Assembly (NCBI GenBank): GCA_945879115.1
Contig: CAMDUR010000017.1
Location: forward strand, 1-41,665
Reading direction: 5' to 3'
Origin: Polynucleobacter meluiroseus
GTDB taxonomy: Bacteria > Pseudomonadota > Gammaproteobacteria > Burkholderiales > Burkholderiaceae
Length of the DNA: 41,665 nucleotides
The notes beneath the pieces are model-generated. The model saw only the letters and a list, made by a program, of their open reading frames with translations. It ran no database searches and had not been told where the DNA came from. Made by a program: the position numbers and the translations under genes. The number at the start of each line of letters is the position of its first letter. The stretch's first letter is position 1. Positions 24,801-34,606 of this stretch are shown here, one piece after another.

Positions 24801-24820
24801 AAAAACTAGTATTAGTTTTT
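24801..24820 (-). terminator. Candidate terminator of tex
   Basis: AAAAACTA-GTAT-TAGTTTTT, an eight-base perfect stem that overlaps the tex stop codon; on the minus strand it ends in TTTTT. It is entirely AT-rich apart from one pair, so its strength is doubtful. Confidence 0.4.
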
Positions 24821-27265
24821 GGATTTCAACTTTGCAAAAGCTTCCGCAAATGCTGTGTTGCCTTGTGTGGCAGACGATCTTTGCTGCACTTGCTGTATTG
24901 GCTTTGATGAAGCTCTAGATCCACCTCTTTGGTCACCATCAGAACGAGTTATCCCTGGATTTGATGGAGCGCTATCGTTCAACTTCATTGTTAAACCAAT
25001 ACGACGGCGCTTCACATCCACCTCAAGCACCTTGACCTTCACAACCTGTCCAGCTTTAACGACCTCATGAGGGTCTTTAACAAACTTATCAGCCAAGGCT
25101 GACACGTGCACCAAGCCATCTTGATGCACACCAATGTCAATGAATGCCCCAAAGGCTGCTACGTTGGTCACAACGCCCTCTAAAATCATTCCAGGAATCA
25201 GTTGATTGATATCTTCAACACCATCTTCAAAAGTGGCTGTTTTAAATTCTGGACGAGGATCGCGACCTGGTTTCTCTAGCTCAGCCAAAATATCTTTAAT
25301 AGTGACAACACCAAATTTGTCATCAGCTAATTCTGTCGGTAAGACTTGCTTAATTAAATCCTTATTACCCATCAACTCGATAACTGGCTTACCAATTTTC
25401 TTTAAGATTTTTTCAACCAATGGGTAAGACTCAGGATGAACTGATGATTGATCTAATGGGTTATCACCACCGCTGATACGCAAGAAACCCGCAGCTTGTT
25501 CAAAAGCTTTGTCGCCCAAACGTGGCACCTCTTTTAGTGCCTCACGGTTATTAAATCGACCCTTTGTATCTCTAAAGGTCACAATATTTTTAGCTATGCC
25601 TGTATTTAAACCCGACACTTTAGACAGTAATGGCACGGATGCTGTATTGAGATCAACACCTACAGCGTTCACACAATCTTCCACAACTGCATCTAGGGTT
25701 CTCGATAACTGAAATTGATTCACATCATGCTGATACTGCCCCACCCCAATAGCCTTAGGTTCAATCTTGACCAACTCTGCTAAAGGATCTTGTAATCTGC
25801 GTGCAATCGAAACTGCTCCACGCAAAGAAACATCTAACTCCGGAAACTCAAGAGCGGCTAACTCGGATGCAGAGTAAACAGAAGCACCAGCTTCTGAAAC
25901 GACGATCTTTTGCAAAGTGATGGCATCAGTTCCCTGTTTAGAAGACAAGAGTTTCATCAGATCTTTTACCAAACGATCAGTTTCACGGCTGGCTGTGCCA
26001 TTACCAATAGCTACCAATGAGACTTGATGCTTCACACACAAAGCCCCCAATACAGCTAAAGAACCATCCCAGTCTTTACGCGGCTCATGCGGGTAGATAG
26101 TAGAAGTTTCCAGCAACTTACCAGTAGCATCGACCACAGCAAGCTTGCATCCAGTTCTAATCCCTGGGTCAATCCCCATCACCACTCTTGGGCCGGCGGG
26201 AGCAGCTAATAAGAGTTCATGGAGGTTGCGTGCGAAAACTTTAATCGCCTCAGTCTCAGCAGCTTCGCGTAATTGTGTAAAAAGTGCCATCTCTAGTGAC
26301 AGTGACGTTTTTACACGCCATGTCCAACGGCACACCTCTGCTAACCACTTATCGGCAGGACGTCCCAATGACTCAATGCCCATATGTTTAGCAATCATCA
26401 CTTCACAAGGGTGCGGCACTAATGCCTCTTGAGACTCTTCTAAAGATAACTTCAATTGCAGAACACTCAATTGACGGCCACGGAACAAAGCCAAAGCACG
26501 ATGAGAGGGCACCAAACGAATCGGCTCAGTGTACGCATAGTAATCACGGAATTTTTCTTCTTCCGCCATTTCTTTACCATCAGTCACTTTAGAGGTCATA
26601 AAACCTTGAGACCATAAAAATTCACGTAACTTGGCTAGTAGCGGAGCTGTCTCGGAAAATTCTTCTGACAAAATATCTCGCGCACCATCCAGAGCAGTTT
26701 TGACATCCGGCACAAAAGGATGAGTACCCTCTTCACCCGCTTGAGACTTTTTAATCTGATCTGCAGTCAGGGCAGCATAAGTAGTTGCATCAATATTGAT
26801 GTATTTGGCAGCTTCTTCTTGCGGTTCTAACCTAGGGTTCGCCATCAAAGCACGTGCCAAGGGCTCTAAACCTGCTTCACGCGCAATCATGGCTTTGGTG
26901 CGACGTCTTGGCTTATAAGGTAAATAAAGGTCTTCTAAAGCCTGCTTGGTGTCAGCCTCGGCAATAGCTTTAGCCAATATATCGGTCAGCTTATCTTGAT
27001 CATGGATGGATTTTAAAATCGCAACGCGGCGGTCTTCTAACTCTCGCAAATATAACAAACGCTCTTCAACACCTCGTAACTGGGTGTCATCCAAGCCACC
27101 AGTCACTTCCTTGCGATAACGAGCGATAAAAGGCACCGTTGAGCCTTCGTCCATCAAGGCAATTGCCACAGCAATTTGCTGAGGACGCACATTCATTTCT
27201 TTAGCAATTAAATTATTAATGCGCAGAGCAATTTGCTCTGCTGATTCGAGAGTTAATTCAGACAT
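24812..27265 (-). CDS. tex: Tex family RNA-binding transcriptional accessory protein
   Basis: An 817-residue nucleic-acid-binding protein. It has the Tex N-terminal domain (about 8-200) with [19 protein letters not shown] and [14 protein letters not shown], a YqgF-like RNase H domain (about 335-460) starting [19 protein letters not shown], a helix-hairpin-helix domain with [19 protein letters not shown] and [20 protein letters not shown], and an S1 domain near 660-735 ([20 protein letters not shown]). The C-terminal 80 residues are polar and low-complexity. Length is slightly above E. coli (773). Tex affects toxin expression and transcription in some species; its exact role is still unclear. 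Confidence 0.96.
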   Translation of the reverse strand: MSELTLESAEQIALRINNLIAKEMNVRPQQIAVAIALMDEGSTVPFIARYRKEVTGGLDDTQLRGVEERLLYLRELEDRRVAILKSIHDQDKLTDILAKAIAEADTKQALEDLYLPYKPRRRTKAMIAREAGLEPLARALMANPRLEPQEEAAKYINIDATTYAALTADQIKKSQAGEEGTHPFVPDVKTALDGARDILSEEFSETAPLLAKLREFLWSQGFMTSKVTDGKEMAEEEKFRDYYAYTEPIRLVPSHRALALFRGRQLSVLQLKLSLEESQEALVPHPCEVMIAKHMGIESLGRPADKWLAEVCRWTWRVKTSLSLEMALFTQLREAAETEAIKVFARNLHELLLAAPAGPRVVMGIDPGIRTGCKLAVVDATGKLLETSTIYPHEPRKDWDGSLAVLGALCVKHQVSLVAIGNGTASRETDRLVKDLMKLLSSKQGTDAITLQKIVVSEAGASVYSASELAALEFPELDVSLRGAVSIARRLQDPLAELVKIEPKAIGVGQYQHDVNQFQLSRTLDAVVEDCVNAVGVDLNTASVPLLSKVSGLNTGIAKNIVTFRDTKGRFNNREALKEVPRLGDKAFEQAAGFLRISGGDNPLDQSSVHPESYPLVEKILKKIGKPVIELMGNKDLIKQVLPTELADDKFGVVTIKDILAELEKPGRDPRPEFKTATFEDGVEDINQLIPGMILEGVVTNVAAFGAFIDIGVHQDGLVHVSALADKFVKDPHEVVKAGQVVKVKVLEVDVKRRRIGLTMKLNDSAPSNPGITRSDGDQRGGSRASSKPIQQVQQRSSATQGNTAFAEAFAKLKSKN

Positions 27266-27360
27266 TGAGGTGCTTTACATAAAGAAGGTTTGATGATTAT
27301 TTAACTTAGAAAGTAATGGCTAGTCATTTGCTAAATAACTTTATTGGAATGAATGAGAAA

Positions 27361-29361
27361 TCACTTTTTTAACAATGATGGTAATTTCTCTAAGAAATCT
27401 TTAGCGATCATTGAATTACCATAGTCTGAGTAATGGTCACCATAGCTATACAAAAACTGTCCATCTTTAGAAATGCCACAGCTATTATTAGCAACATCAC
27501 AGACTAAAGATGTTGGATCGTAAACAATTAAGCTCGGATGTTTTGTTTGAAGTGTTTTTAACCACAGACGATAACGCTCATTAGTATACATATGCTTTTC
27601 ATAAGTCATAATGCACAGTGGATTTTCTTTACGGTATAAGAATTGATTAAAAAATTCGCTTTGGGTTAATCCGCCACTGATACAACTCTTAGGATCTGGA
27701 AATCCCGGATGATCAACCAAGAGCAATACTCTTTTACCAGCTTTTTCCAGTAACTCAATAGCGTTACTCACTCCCAATAAGCCCTCATCAAAATGAGGGC
27801 TGGCATCCATATCTTCTTTGGTGTAGACCTCTCCAAGAGAAAATATCGAGCGCGTAGCAGGAACTAATAAAACAGCTTTGATATCCTTGTTCTTAAGAAG
27901 AGCATCGGTAACATATTCGTTTTTTCTGACATTGCGTCCCTGTAAGCGAGGAATTTCCCCAGCCATCGGTATGGAATTACCAATCATCATCCACCTTGGC
28001 GCATCTTGATTAACCGCTTCTCTGGCTAGACCATAAAAAATAGCCTCACCTTTGCTATCACCCCAAACAGCATAAGTTGCTTTTTTATCCTTAGGGCTAT
28101 AACAAGAATTTAAAATCAATTTTGCTTCTAAAGGGATGCCGCACTCATTGGCCCAACGCTTACGATCAGCCCCCATATCTAAGGAAGCTAGATCTGCATT
28201 CAACATGCCAGCATGTCTTGATTTCACGCCTTTAGTTTTATACACGGTCACGCCTGCGATACAGATACAAAACATCAATAATGACAAAAAGATGATAAAT
28301 GGGCGCTTGAAGGACGATTGACGAATAGGTTTTTCTATCAAGTAATAAGTCAATGCAGCCAAAACAGTACTTAAAATCACTATAACCACACGAACATCAA
28401 AGGGTGGCGTTTCTGAATAAATGATTCTGGCAAATGACAACAATGGCCAATGCCACAAATACAAAGGGAAACTGATCAAACCCACCCAGACAAAAATTCT
28501 CTGCGATAAGATAAAACGATTCACCAAACCGTGAGGACCCGAAGCTATTAAAAGAGCCGATCCCACTGCAGGCAATAACGCCCACCAACCCGGAAAGGCC
28601 CTTGACTCATTGATCACCACAAAACCAACCGCCACCATGACCAAGCCCAGGCCTGAAAGAAGACTTCTATGGCGCTCAATGATAGATGTGAATACTTGCG
28701 CAGGGTGCAATGCTTGATAAGCCAAAAAAGCGCCTAAGGCCAATTCCCAAGAGCGACTTAAAGGAGAGTAAAACGCTGCACTAGGATTGCTACCGATTTG
28801 CCAAAGATTTAAACCAAATGATAGAAGTGTCACGATCAAAATAAGCCACAAAATACTCCAAGAGCGTTTGGCAAAGAAATACAGCAATAAAGGCCACACA
28901 ATATAAAACTGTTCTTCAATGCCCAATGACCATAAATGTAATAAAGGCTTGGTATCTCCTGCAGCGTCAAAGTAACCCGCTTCTTTCCAAAACATAAAGT
29001 TGGCAATGAAACCAGCTCCTCCCGCCGCATGCTTACCAAGTGAGCGATATTCAACGGCTGTTAAAACGATCCACCCCAAAGCCAAGCAGAATAAAAGAAC
29101 AACACTTAATGCAGGAAAAATACGACGCACACGACGTGCATAGAAAGTTTTAATACTGTAGCTACCCGCCTGAATATCTTTTAGCAAAATACTCGTAATC
29201 AAATAACCAGAAATCACAAAAAAGATATCCACCCCAATAAAGCCACCTGGCAATAAGTTGGGGAATGCATGGAATAAAACAACGGGCAAAATAGCCAACG
29301 CTCGAAGGCCATCAATATCGGGACGGTATGAAATCGAGTGGGCATTAAATTGACTACTCAT
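27361..29361 (-). CDS. OafA/YrhL-type acyltransferase with SGNH domain
   Basis: Membrane O-acyltransferase, probably acetylating a lipopolysaccharide or O-antigen sugar. The 666 residues have an acyltransferase-3 domain (about 10-360) of about ten helices, with YRPDIDGLRALAILPVVLFH (catalytic histidine) and GFIGVDIFFVISGYLI, plus IEEQFYIVWPLLLYF. A periplasmic SGNH hydrolase-like domain (about 400-666) follows, with the GDS-type nucleophile motif in AVWGDSKGEAIF and the GDHYSDYGNSMIA end supplying Asp and His. The start overlaps the waaC stop by four bases (ATGA), so it is coupled to core synthesis. The modified sugar is not known. Confidence 0.93.
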   Translation of the reverse strand: MSSQFNAHSISYRPDIDGLRALAILPVVLFHAFPNLLPGGFIGVDIFFVISGYLITSILLKDIQAGSYSIKTFYARRVRRIFPALSVVLLFCLALGWIVLTAVEYRSLGKHAAGGAGFIANFMFWKEAGYFDAAGDTKPLLHLWSLGIEEQFYIVWPLLLYFFAKRSWSILWLILIVTLLSFGLNLWQIGSNPSAAFYSPLSRSWELALGAFLAYQALHPAQVFTSIIERHRSLLSGLGLVMVAVGFVVINESRAFPGWWALLPAVGSALLIASGPHGLVNRFILSQRIFVWVGLISFPLYLWHWPLLSFARIIYSETPPFDVRVVIVILSTVLAALTYYLIEKPIRQSSFKRPFIIFLSLLMFCICIAGVTVYKTKGVKSRHAGMLNADLASLDMGADRKRWANECGIPLEAKLILNSCYSPKDKKATYAVWGDSKGEAIFYGLAREAVNQDAPRWMMIGNSIPMAGEIPRLQGRNVRKNEYVTDALLKNKDIKAVLLVPATRSIFSLGEVYTKEDMDASPHFDEGLLGVSNAIELLEKAGKRVLLLVDHPGFPDPKSCISGGLTQSEFFNQFLYRKENPLCIMTYEKHMYTNERYRLWLKTLQTKHPSLIVYDPTSLVCDVANNSCGISKDGQFLYSYGDHYSDYGNSMIAKDFLEKLPSLLKK

Positions 29362-30455
29362 GCATCATCTTTCTGAATACTAAGATTATTGATGATCGTT
29401 AACACTTCTTCAACACTTGGCGACTGGCCCTTATCACCCAGATTGAAGATCTTAGGAGACCAATAGCCCTCTGTTTTCCAACGCGGTGAATCACAGTACA
29501 GCTCAATTGTCGGCCTTCCTAAAATAGCCGATAAATGAGTCAAGCCAGTATCCACACCAATGGTCATCTTGGCACCAGCCACCAGACCAAACGCATCCGC
29601 AATGGAAAAGGCACTCGGCACAATCGCTTTTGAGCCTTCTAAAGAATGATGACCAGAAATTTTCTTAGCGATTTGAGTACTCATAGCTTTTTCTTTGTCA
29701 TTACCCCAAGGGAGAATCGCCTGTATTCCCTTGGTGACTAATGCTTTACCCACGGCAATCCAATGATCATCTGACCAACGCTTAGAGGCCCCTGCCGTTG
29801 CGTGGAAACACATCACATAAGGTTTAGTAACATCAAAACCTAAATCAACCCGGGTAGACGCAAAACCTAACTTGGCCGCATCGACTAAAGATTGAACATA
29901 AGCTTCTGGATAAAACTTAGGAGGCATCATGACACGATCGGGAACTGGAATATCCATCGCAGATGCAGCTACCCAGCGGGAGCGATCCACTGCATGGCAT
30001 TGAAATGGTACTTGAACTCCATCAGTATAAAAACGGCGAGCCCAAGGCTCATAACCAGAAAATTCGGTTTGATTGGCCAAGCCAAATACAGATGCTGTCT
30101 TTTGGAGATTGGCTAACTTAGTCACCCAAGCTGACTTTAATAGACCTTGGGTATCAATAATCAAATCGTATGAAGTGCGAGCAATATCTGCTTTAAAGGT
30201 AATGTATTCCTGAATGCTTTGAATGAACTCGCCGCGTTTTAGGGCTTTTTTCCAACGACGGAAAGCCAAGGGAATAATTCGGTCAATACCAGCGAAATTA
30301 GCCGTTGTTTTCAAGGGCTCTAACAACCCAACATAGCCCTCTTCCATGACCCAATCAATTTGCGCGTTTGGATATTTAGCCCTCAAGTCCCAAACGATAG
30401 GCAGATTATGTAAAACGTCGCCCAAAGAGGATAATTTAACGATCAAAATCTTCAT
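29358..30455 (-). CDS. waaC: Lipopolysaccharide heptosyltransferase I
   Basis: Adds the first L-glycero-D-manno-heptose to Kdo in the inner core, on the cytoplasmic face. The start is ATG 30455, giving 365 residues with the typical opening MKILIVKLSSLGDVLHNLP; a TTG six codons upstream is disfavoured. Further family features are YPNAQIDWVMEEGY, LIIDTQGLLKSAWVT, CFHATAGASKRW and the ADP-heptose-binding end GVDTGLTHLSAILGRP. It overlaps the acyltransferase. On the other side it faces a divergent gene across 76 bases. Confidence 0.95.
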   Translation of the reverse strand: MKILIVKLSSLGDVLHNLPIVWDLRAKYPNAQIDWVMEEGYVGLLEPLKTTANFAGIDRIIPLAFRRWKKALKRGEFIQSIQEYITFKADIARTSYDLIIDTQGLLKSAWVTKLANLQKTASVFGLANQTEFSGYEPWARRFYTDGVQVPFQCHAVDRSRWVAASAMDIPVPDRVMMPPKFYPEAYVQSLVDAAKLGFASTRVDLGFDVTKPYVMCFHATAGASKRWSDDHWIAVGKALVTKGIQAILPWGNDKEKAMSTQIAKKISGHHSLEGSKAIVPSAFSIADAFGLVAGAKMTIGVDTGLTHLSAILGRPTIELYCDSPRWKTEGYWSPKIFNLGDKGQSPSVEEVLTIINNLSIQKDDA

Positions 30456-30531
30456 GGAACTATTTTCGCCCAAAGCATTAACAAAGTGGGATTTTTCATC
30501 AAAGCTAAGCTCAAAAGACTAAAATAAAGAA

Positions 30532-31278
30532 ATGACAATTACATTTGAAACCAAGGTTTGGGAAAACGACTGGGAACTTGTCCTCAAGACATCACGCCTT
30601 AAGACCTTGATTCTTCGTTGTAACTATCACTTTGATCATCGCGTTATTTATATCAACAATGTTAAAAATCCAAGCATTGTTGAAGTTCATGCACAAAGAC
30701 TCATCAATGAGGGTGTGATTGATCAATTTGTGCATGTTCACGAACATGCACAAGAAGCTTTGGATTTCTTTCATTTAAGTAAAGAAAAATTAGGCAAAGG
30801 CTATTACTACTCTATTGCAGAGCTAGTTTCAATTTATTTAACAAAAACTAAACATTTATTGCATTTCTCAAGTGATGCAATCCCTGAAAAAAATATTGCG
30901 TTTGATTGGCTTCAGCAAGGAATTCACTTGTTAGAAACTAATAGTGAAGTCAAAATATTCAATCTCACATGGAACCATCGTTTCGATGAAGCAAAGAATG
31001 AGTCTATCAAGGAAGATGACCAATTTTTTTATGGTTATGGTTTCTCAGATCAAATGTATCTGGTAAGAACTGAGGATTTTAGAGATTCAATTTACGAAGA
31101 AATCAATGATGCTTCTGAGCGTTACCCGAAATACGGCGGAGAACTTTTTGAGAAAAGAGTTGATTCTTGGATGAGGAACCACAGCCACATGAGGGCAACT
31201 TCTAAAGAAGCAAGCTATATACACAAGAACTTCCCAAAAAATTATTTACTAAAAAAAATTGGAACTATGATTGGATAA
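30532..31278 (+). CDS. Putative glycosyltransferase, unrecognised family
   Basis: A 248-residue protein that I cannot place with certainty. It has no signal peptide or membrane helix. The stretch KTKHLLHFSSDAIPE could be the metal- and sugar-binding region of a GT-A type enzyme; GFSDQMYLVRTEDFRDS and later GGELFEKRVDSWMRNHSH could be the acceptor side, which in related GT-A enzymes contains a conserved glutamate and histidine. The ATG at 30532 is preceded by AAAGAA and TAAAAT, the latter a possible -10 box only a few bases away. The following methyltransferase starts two bases after its stop, implying one transcript. Context in a polysaccharide region supports a role there. Confidence 0.6.
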   Translation: MTITFETKVWENDWELVLKTSRLKTLILRCNYHFDHRVIYINNVKNPSIVEVHAQRLINEGVIDQFVHVHEHAQEALDFFHLSKEKLGKGYYYSIAELVSIYLTKTKHLLHFSSDAIPEKNIAFDWLQQGIHLLETNSEVKIFNLTWNHRFDEAKNESIKEDDQFFYGYGFSDQMYLVRTEDFRDSIYEEINDASERYPKYGGELFEKRVDSWMRNHSHMRATSKEASYIHKNFPKNYLLKKIGTMIG

Positions 31279-31279
31279 C

Positions 31280-31870
31280 ATGCTAGTAATCCCAAACCAA
31301 CATCTTGATATCGGCTGCGGTGATCACCCAAGAAATCCATACAGAAGAGAACATTTATATGGTTTAGATATTAGACATATAGATAGCAAGGATGGGGTGA
31401 TATTCAAAAAAGCTGATCTTAATTATGAAAAAATTCCTTTTGAAGACAACTTTTTTGGTTCAATTTCCGCATTCGACTATTTAGAACATATTCCTAGAGT
31501 GCTAGTCACAGACCAAAATAAAACAAAGTTTCCATTTATTGAAATAATGAATGAGGTTTGGAGGGTCCTAGCGAATGGAAGAAAATTTTATGCATTAACG
31601 CCATGCTATCCAGCTCCTCAAGCATTTTATGATCCAACTCATGTTAACTTCATCACTGAAGCAACACATCAGTACTTCTGCGGTGATAACCCAGAAGGGT
31701 TAATGTATGGATTTAAAGGGAAATTTAAGGCTGAAAAATGCGAATGGATTATTCACAAAGATAGTCACTTTGCTGATGAAAGAAGTATCAAACAAGAGGT
31801 TAGAAGACTGCTTCAAAAGAGCAAAGGGAAGCTTAGTCACTTCAAATGGGAACTTACGGCAATAAAATAA
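31280..31870 (+). CDS. Class I SAM-dependent methyltransferase, polysaccharide region
   Basis: 196 residues from ATG 31280 (a TTG three codons earlier is in frame). SAM-binding motif I is LDIGCGDHPRNPY near the N-terminus, an acidic motif follows (YGLDIRHID), then YEKIPFEDNFFGSISAFDYLEHIPR, characteristic of the methyltransferase-11 family. The Leu-Asn-Ala-Pro-type end motif is altered. It follows the unknown glycosyltransferase by one base and converges with a GT17 gene three bases away. Target unknown; a sugar O-methyltransferase or a phosphoethanolamine-like modification is possible, but unproven. Confidence 0.8.
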   Translation: MLVIPNQHLDIGCGDHPRNPYRREHLYGLDIRHIDSKDGVIFKKADLNYEKIPFEDNFFGSISAFDYLEHIPRVLVTDQNKTKFPFIEIMNEVWRVLANGRKFYALTPCYPAPQAFYDPTHVNFITEATHQYFCGDNPEGLMYGFKGKFKAEKCEWIIHKDSHFADERSIKQEVRRLLQKSKGKLSHFKWELTAIK

Positions 31871-31873
31871 TCT

Positions 31874-32731
31874 TCAGCGTAAAAGATACGTACTAAATCT
31901 TTCCTGATTTTTAATGAGGTAGGCGGGAAACTGATCATCCATAGCTTGCAATTCATATCTAGCTAGTGGTTTATTGATATCACGGCCAGAGCGAATCAAA
32001 CCAATAATTCTTGCCGGATCTTTGTGATCTTCTCGATTGAACTCTTGATGAGCGTAGCTCTCAATTTTCTTAATGATGTTCTCAATTGAAGAAACCCACG
32101 TGAAATGCCATCCGCCATCTTTGATGGTTTGACTCTGAAAGAACTTAAACCAAGCCCTCTTTAAACCTCTAAGAAAACCTGACGATTTATAAATACGAAG
32201 ACTAGTCGCATTACCTTTAAAAAACTCCATAAAGTGCTTATAAGTCGTGATCTTGGTACCATGCCAAACATTAGTATTAGGAATCAATCGTCCATTAGCG
32301 CCCACATTGCCAATCCAGTAATTATTTAAGTAATAGCTGTAATAACGTTGGTGAAGATCGGCTCTTTTAAAAGATGGATCATAAAGTTGAATGGCTTTGG
32401 GATTAGGGATCTCATCCAAATCAGATACCAAAATCAGATCATCAGGCTTGGCATCATACAGTCCATTAGCAATGTTATTTCTGATGAAGTTTTCATTCTT
32501 CCAAGATCCATTAGGACCATCTGGTTTAGCATCCAAAGGAAAATACCTTATCTTGGACTCATACTTTTTAAATTTTAAAATATTAAACTCGGTGGCACGC
32601 GCTTTACCAGCATGAGTGTAAGAAGCCTCAGAAATAACAAAAATATCTACGTGATCCCAAAGAGTCTCCAAACGTAGCTCTAAAAGCATGTCCTCATTGA
32701 AGTAACAGAAACAATCGTAGATACGTGACAT
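31874..32731 (-). CDS. Glycosyltransferase family 17-like protein
   Basis: A 285-residue protein like the beta-1,4-N-acetylglucosaminyltransferase family 17. Visible are YDCFCYFNEDMLLELRLETL at the start, DIFVISEASYTHAGKA, and the metal-binding DLILVSDLDEIPNP near residue 102. The middle has GGWHFTWVSSIENIIKKIES and YAHQEFN, found in this family. No signal peptide is present. It converges with the methyltransferase and is alone on its strand. Bacterial GT17 proteins are assigned to surface glycan synthesis, but their sugar and linkage are mostly unknown; the eukaryotic name should not be carried over. Confidence 0.85.
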   Translation of the reverse strand: MSRIYDCFCYFNEDMLLELRLETLWDHVDIFVISEASYTHAGKARATEFNILKFKKYESKIRYFPLDAKPDGPNGSWKNENFIRNNIANGLYDAKPDDLILVSDLDEIPNPKAIQLYDPSFKRADLHQRYYSYYLNNYWIGNVGANGRLIPNTNVWHGTKITTYKHFMEFFKGNATSLRIYKSSGFLRGLKRAWFKFFQSQTIKDGGWHFTWVSSIENIIKKIESYAHQEFNREDHKDPARIIGLIRSGRDINKPLARYELQAMDDQFPAYLIKNQERFSTYLLR

Positions 32732-32829
32732 AAAGTAATTAACCCTTTAAAGTAATAATAATCGAAGTAATTTGCTTTAATTCCTTCTTATAATCAGCCA
32801 ATTTAGGTACTAGTTTGCATAAATATATT

Positions 32830-33654
32830 ATGAAAAAAGATAAATACTCTCTTACCTTTGCCTGTTACAACTCTGTTGAATACACTAAACTTTGTATTGA
32901 CAGTATGATAGCTCAAGGCACCCCTTTAGATCGCTTGGTGGTAATTGATAATGGCTCAAAAGATGAAACTAGAAACTATCTTAGCACCCTTCATTTGGGC
33001 GGCAGAATTTTCAATTCTCAAAACCTAGGCTGTGGTGTTGCTTGGAATCAAGGTGCCTTGCACCTTCAATCTGAGTGGACAATTGTCATGAATAACGATG
33101 TAATAGTCTCACCAATGTGGATTGAAAAATTAATTAATACAGCTGAAACCATAGGTGCAAAGATAATATCTCCTGCTCTCATTGAGGGGCCTCTAGATTA
33201 TGATTTTGACCTATTTGAGCAGGACGCTTCCAAAAGAATGAAGAATACTCATCGAATCGGGGCTCGTCACGCAGTTTGCTTAGCAATTCATCAATCAGTA
33301 TGGATGGAGATAGGATATTTTCAACCAGTACCAAAATTATTGGGTTACGAAGACACACTATTTTTTAATGAAGCAAGAAAAGCTAAGATTAAAACTGCAA
33401 TCACTGGTGCATCTTGGCTTCACCACTATGGATCAATAACCCAGTCAGCAATGAAATTAGAACGCGGCCTTAAGGAATCTGACAATCTTCCCTACAGATA
33501 TAACTACAAACTACTTAATCAGACCTGGCTTGAAAGAAAACTCATTAAAGCTTCAAGAAAAAAGCAAGAAAAAATATGGCGCGACACTGAAATTGAAAAT
33601 TTTGGGATGTCCATTCACGGGGTCAGAGAAAACAATTCAACTAATTGGCTTTAA
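32830..33654 (+). CDS. Glycosyltransferase family 2 protein
   Basis: 274 residues from ATG 32830 (a TTG start five codons upstream is possible; neither has a ribosome binding site). GT-A features: SLTFACYNSVEYTKLCIDSM, RLVVIDNGSKDETRNYL with the first conserved aspartate, and EWTIVMNNDVIVSPMWIEKL, in which NND takes the place of the DXD metal site. LLGYEDTLFFNEARKAKIK carries the ED acceptor motif. The end is basic, suggesting peripheral membrane contact. The family resembles rhamnosyl or galactosyl transferases, but specificity cannot be read here. Convergent with the next gene. Confidence 0.88.
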   Translation: MKKDKYSLTFACYNSVEYTKLCIDSMIAQGTPLDRLVVIDNGSKDETRNYLSTLHLGGRIFNSQNLGCGVAWNQGALHLQSEWTIVMNNDVIVSPMWIEKLINTAETIGAKIISPALIEGPLDYDFDLFEQDASKRMKNTHRIGARHAVCLAIHQSVWMEIGYFQPVPKLLGYEDTLFFNEARKAKIKTAITGASWLHHYGSITQSAMKLERGLKESDNLPYRYNYKLLNQTWLERKLIKASRKKQEKIWRDTEIENFGMSIHGVRENNSTNWL

Positions 33655-33751
33655 TATTTAAAAATGCCAAAATATTAATGATATTAATAGGCAGCAATCT
33701 TCGAAAAAATTATGGGCACGCCAAACCAATCTTGTTGTTTATAGAAATACT

Positions 33752-34606
33752 CTAATATTTTTTAAAAAAATATAAAAAAATTTGATCAATGAAATTAAAC
33801 CCCACAACTTTTTCAAGCTTTAGTTTCCCGAGCTTTGTTTTTGGATCATTTACATAACTATTTGAAATATGGTGTACCAATGAATCACTAATTATTGACT
33901 TCTCTTTAATACTGTATGCTACACAATTTCTTGACTTAAAACCTCTTGGGACATTTACAAACGTTAACCCAGCGGCAGCTTTTTCACGAATTCCCCATTT
34001 ACTATATTCTGGTATCGCTGCTTTGCTTCTTAAAAATTCATCCATTAACTCTCTATCCATCATGTAAAGGCCTTGATACGGCTCTGGAAAATTAAGGAAA
34101 ATATAGTCTTTATTTACCCAATGTTTTGGCAACTTCCTGATTGAGGTAACCCTTGTAATGTCAGTAACAAATTTTTGTGTACTTAATTCTGCAATTTCAA
34201 ATCTTAGAAACGAAGGCACAAGGTTTTTCTCTCTTAAATCTTCTCTACTCTTTAACCAATAATTTATATTATCTTTAGAAATACAAATATCATCCTCAAG
34301 GTACAAGAAATGTGATGCGCTTGTATCACTTTCGAAAACTTCTCTAAAAATGCTTAAGTGAGACCAAGTTAGTAAAAAAGGATGCCCGAGATAAGTTGGT
34401 GACAATATTTTATAGTTATTAATTTTTAAACTAGAAAAAACTTCTCTCAATTGCTTAATATTTTCCATTCCGTGGGAATTAGTAAAGACAAATATCTCAT
34501 AATTAATGTCCATTATTGAAATGTTTTCAACAACTTTTCTTAAAAAAGCGATCCTATCCTCTTTAAAATGAAAAGATATTGCTATTACTAATTTTGAGAT
34601 TTTCAT
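33752..34606 (-). CDS. Putative glycosyltransferase, GT-A type, unassigned family
   Basis: A 284-residue cytoplasmic protein, last gene of the sugar operon. [20 protein letters not shown] has the acidic metal site typical of GT-A glycosyltransferases, and [11 protein letters not shown] precedes it. [20 protein letters not shown] and [19 protein letters not shown] could be the acceptor side. The C-terminal end is aromatic and hydrophobic ([13 protein letters not shown]), perhaps a membrane contact. It overlaps the uxs start codon region by four bases (its ATGA against the uxs stop), so it is translated with it. I do not recognise a CAZy family with certainty. Clearly more AT-rich than the rfb genes upstream. 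Confidence 0.68.
   Translation of the reverse strand: MKISKLVIAISFHFKEDRIAFLRKVVENISIMDINYEIFVFTNSHGMENIKQLREVFSSLKINNYKILSPTYLGHPFLLTWSHLSIFREVFESDTSASHFLYLEDDICISKDNINYWLKSREDLREKNLVPSFLRFEIAELSTQKFVTDITRVTSIRKLPKHWVNKDYIFLNFPEPYQGLYMMDRELMDEFLRSKAAIPEYSKWGIREKAAAGLTFVNVPRGFKSRNCVAYSIKEKSIISDSLVHHISNSYVNDPKTKLGKLKLEKVVGFNFIDQIFLYFFKKY

Noticed and set aside
33740..33785. Long A/T palindrome as a terminator
   Set aside because: It has no GC in the stem and overlaps codons of the last glycosyltransferase; simple A/T composition explains it.
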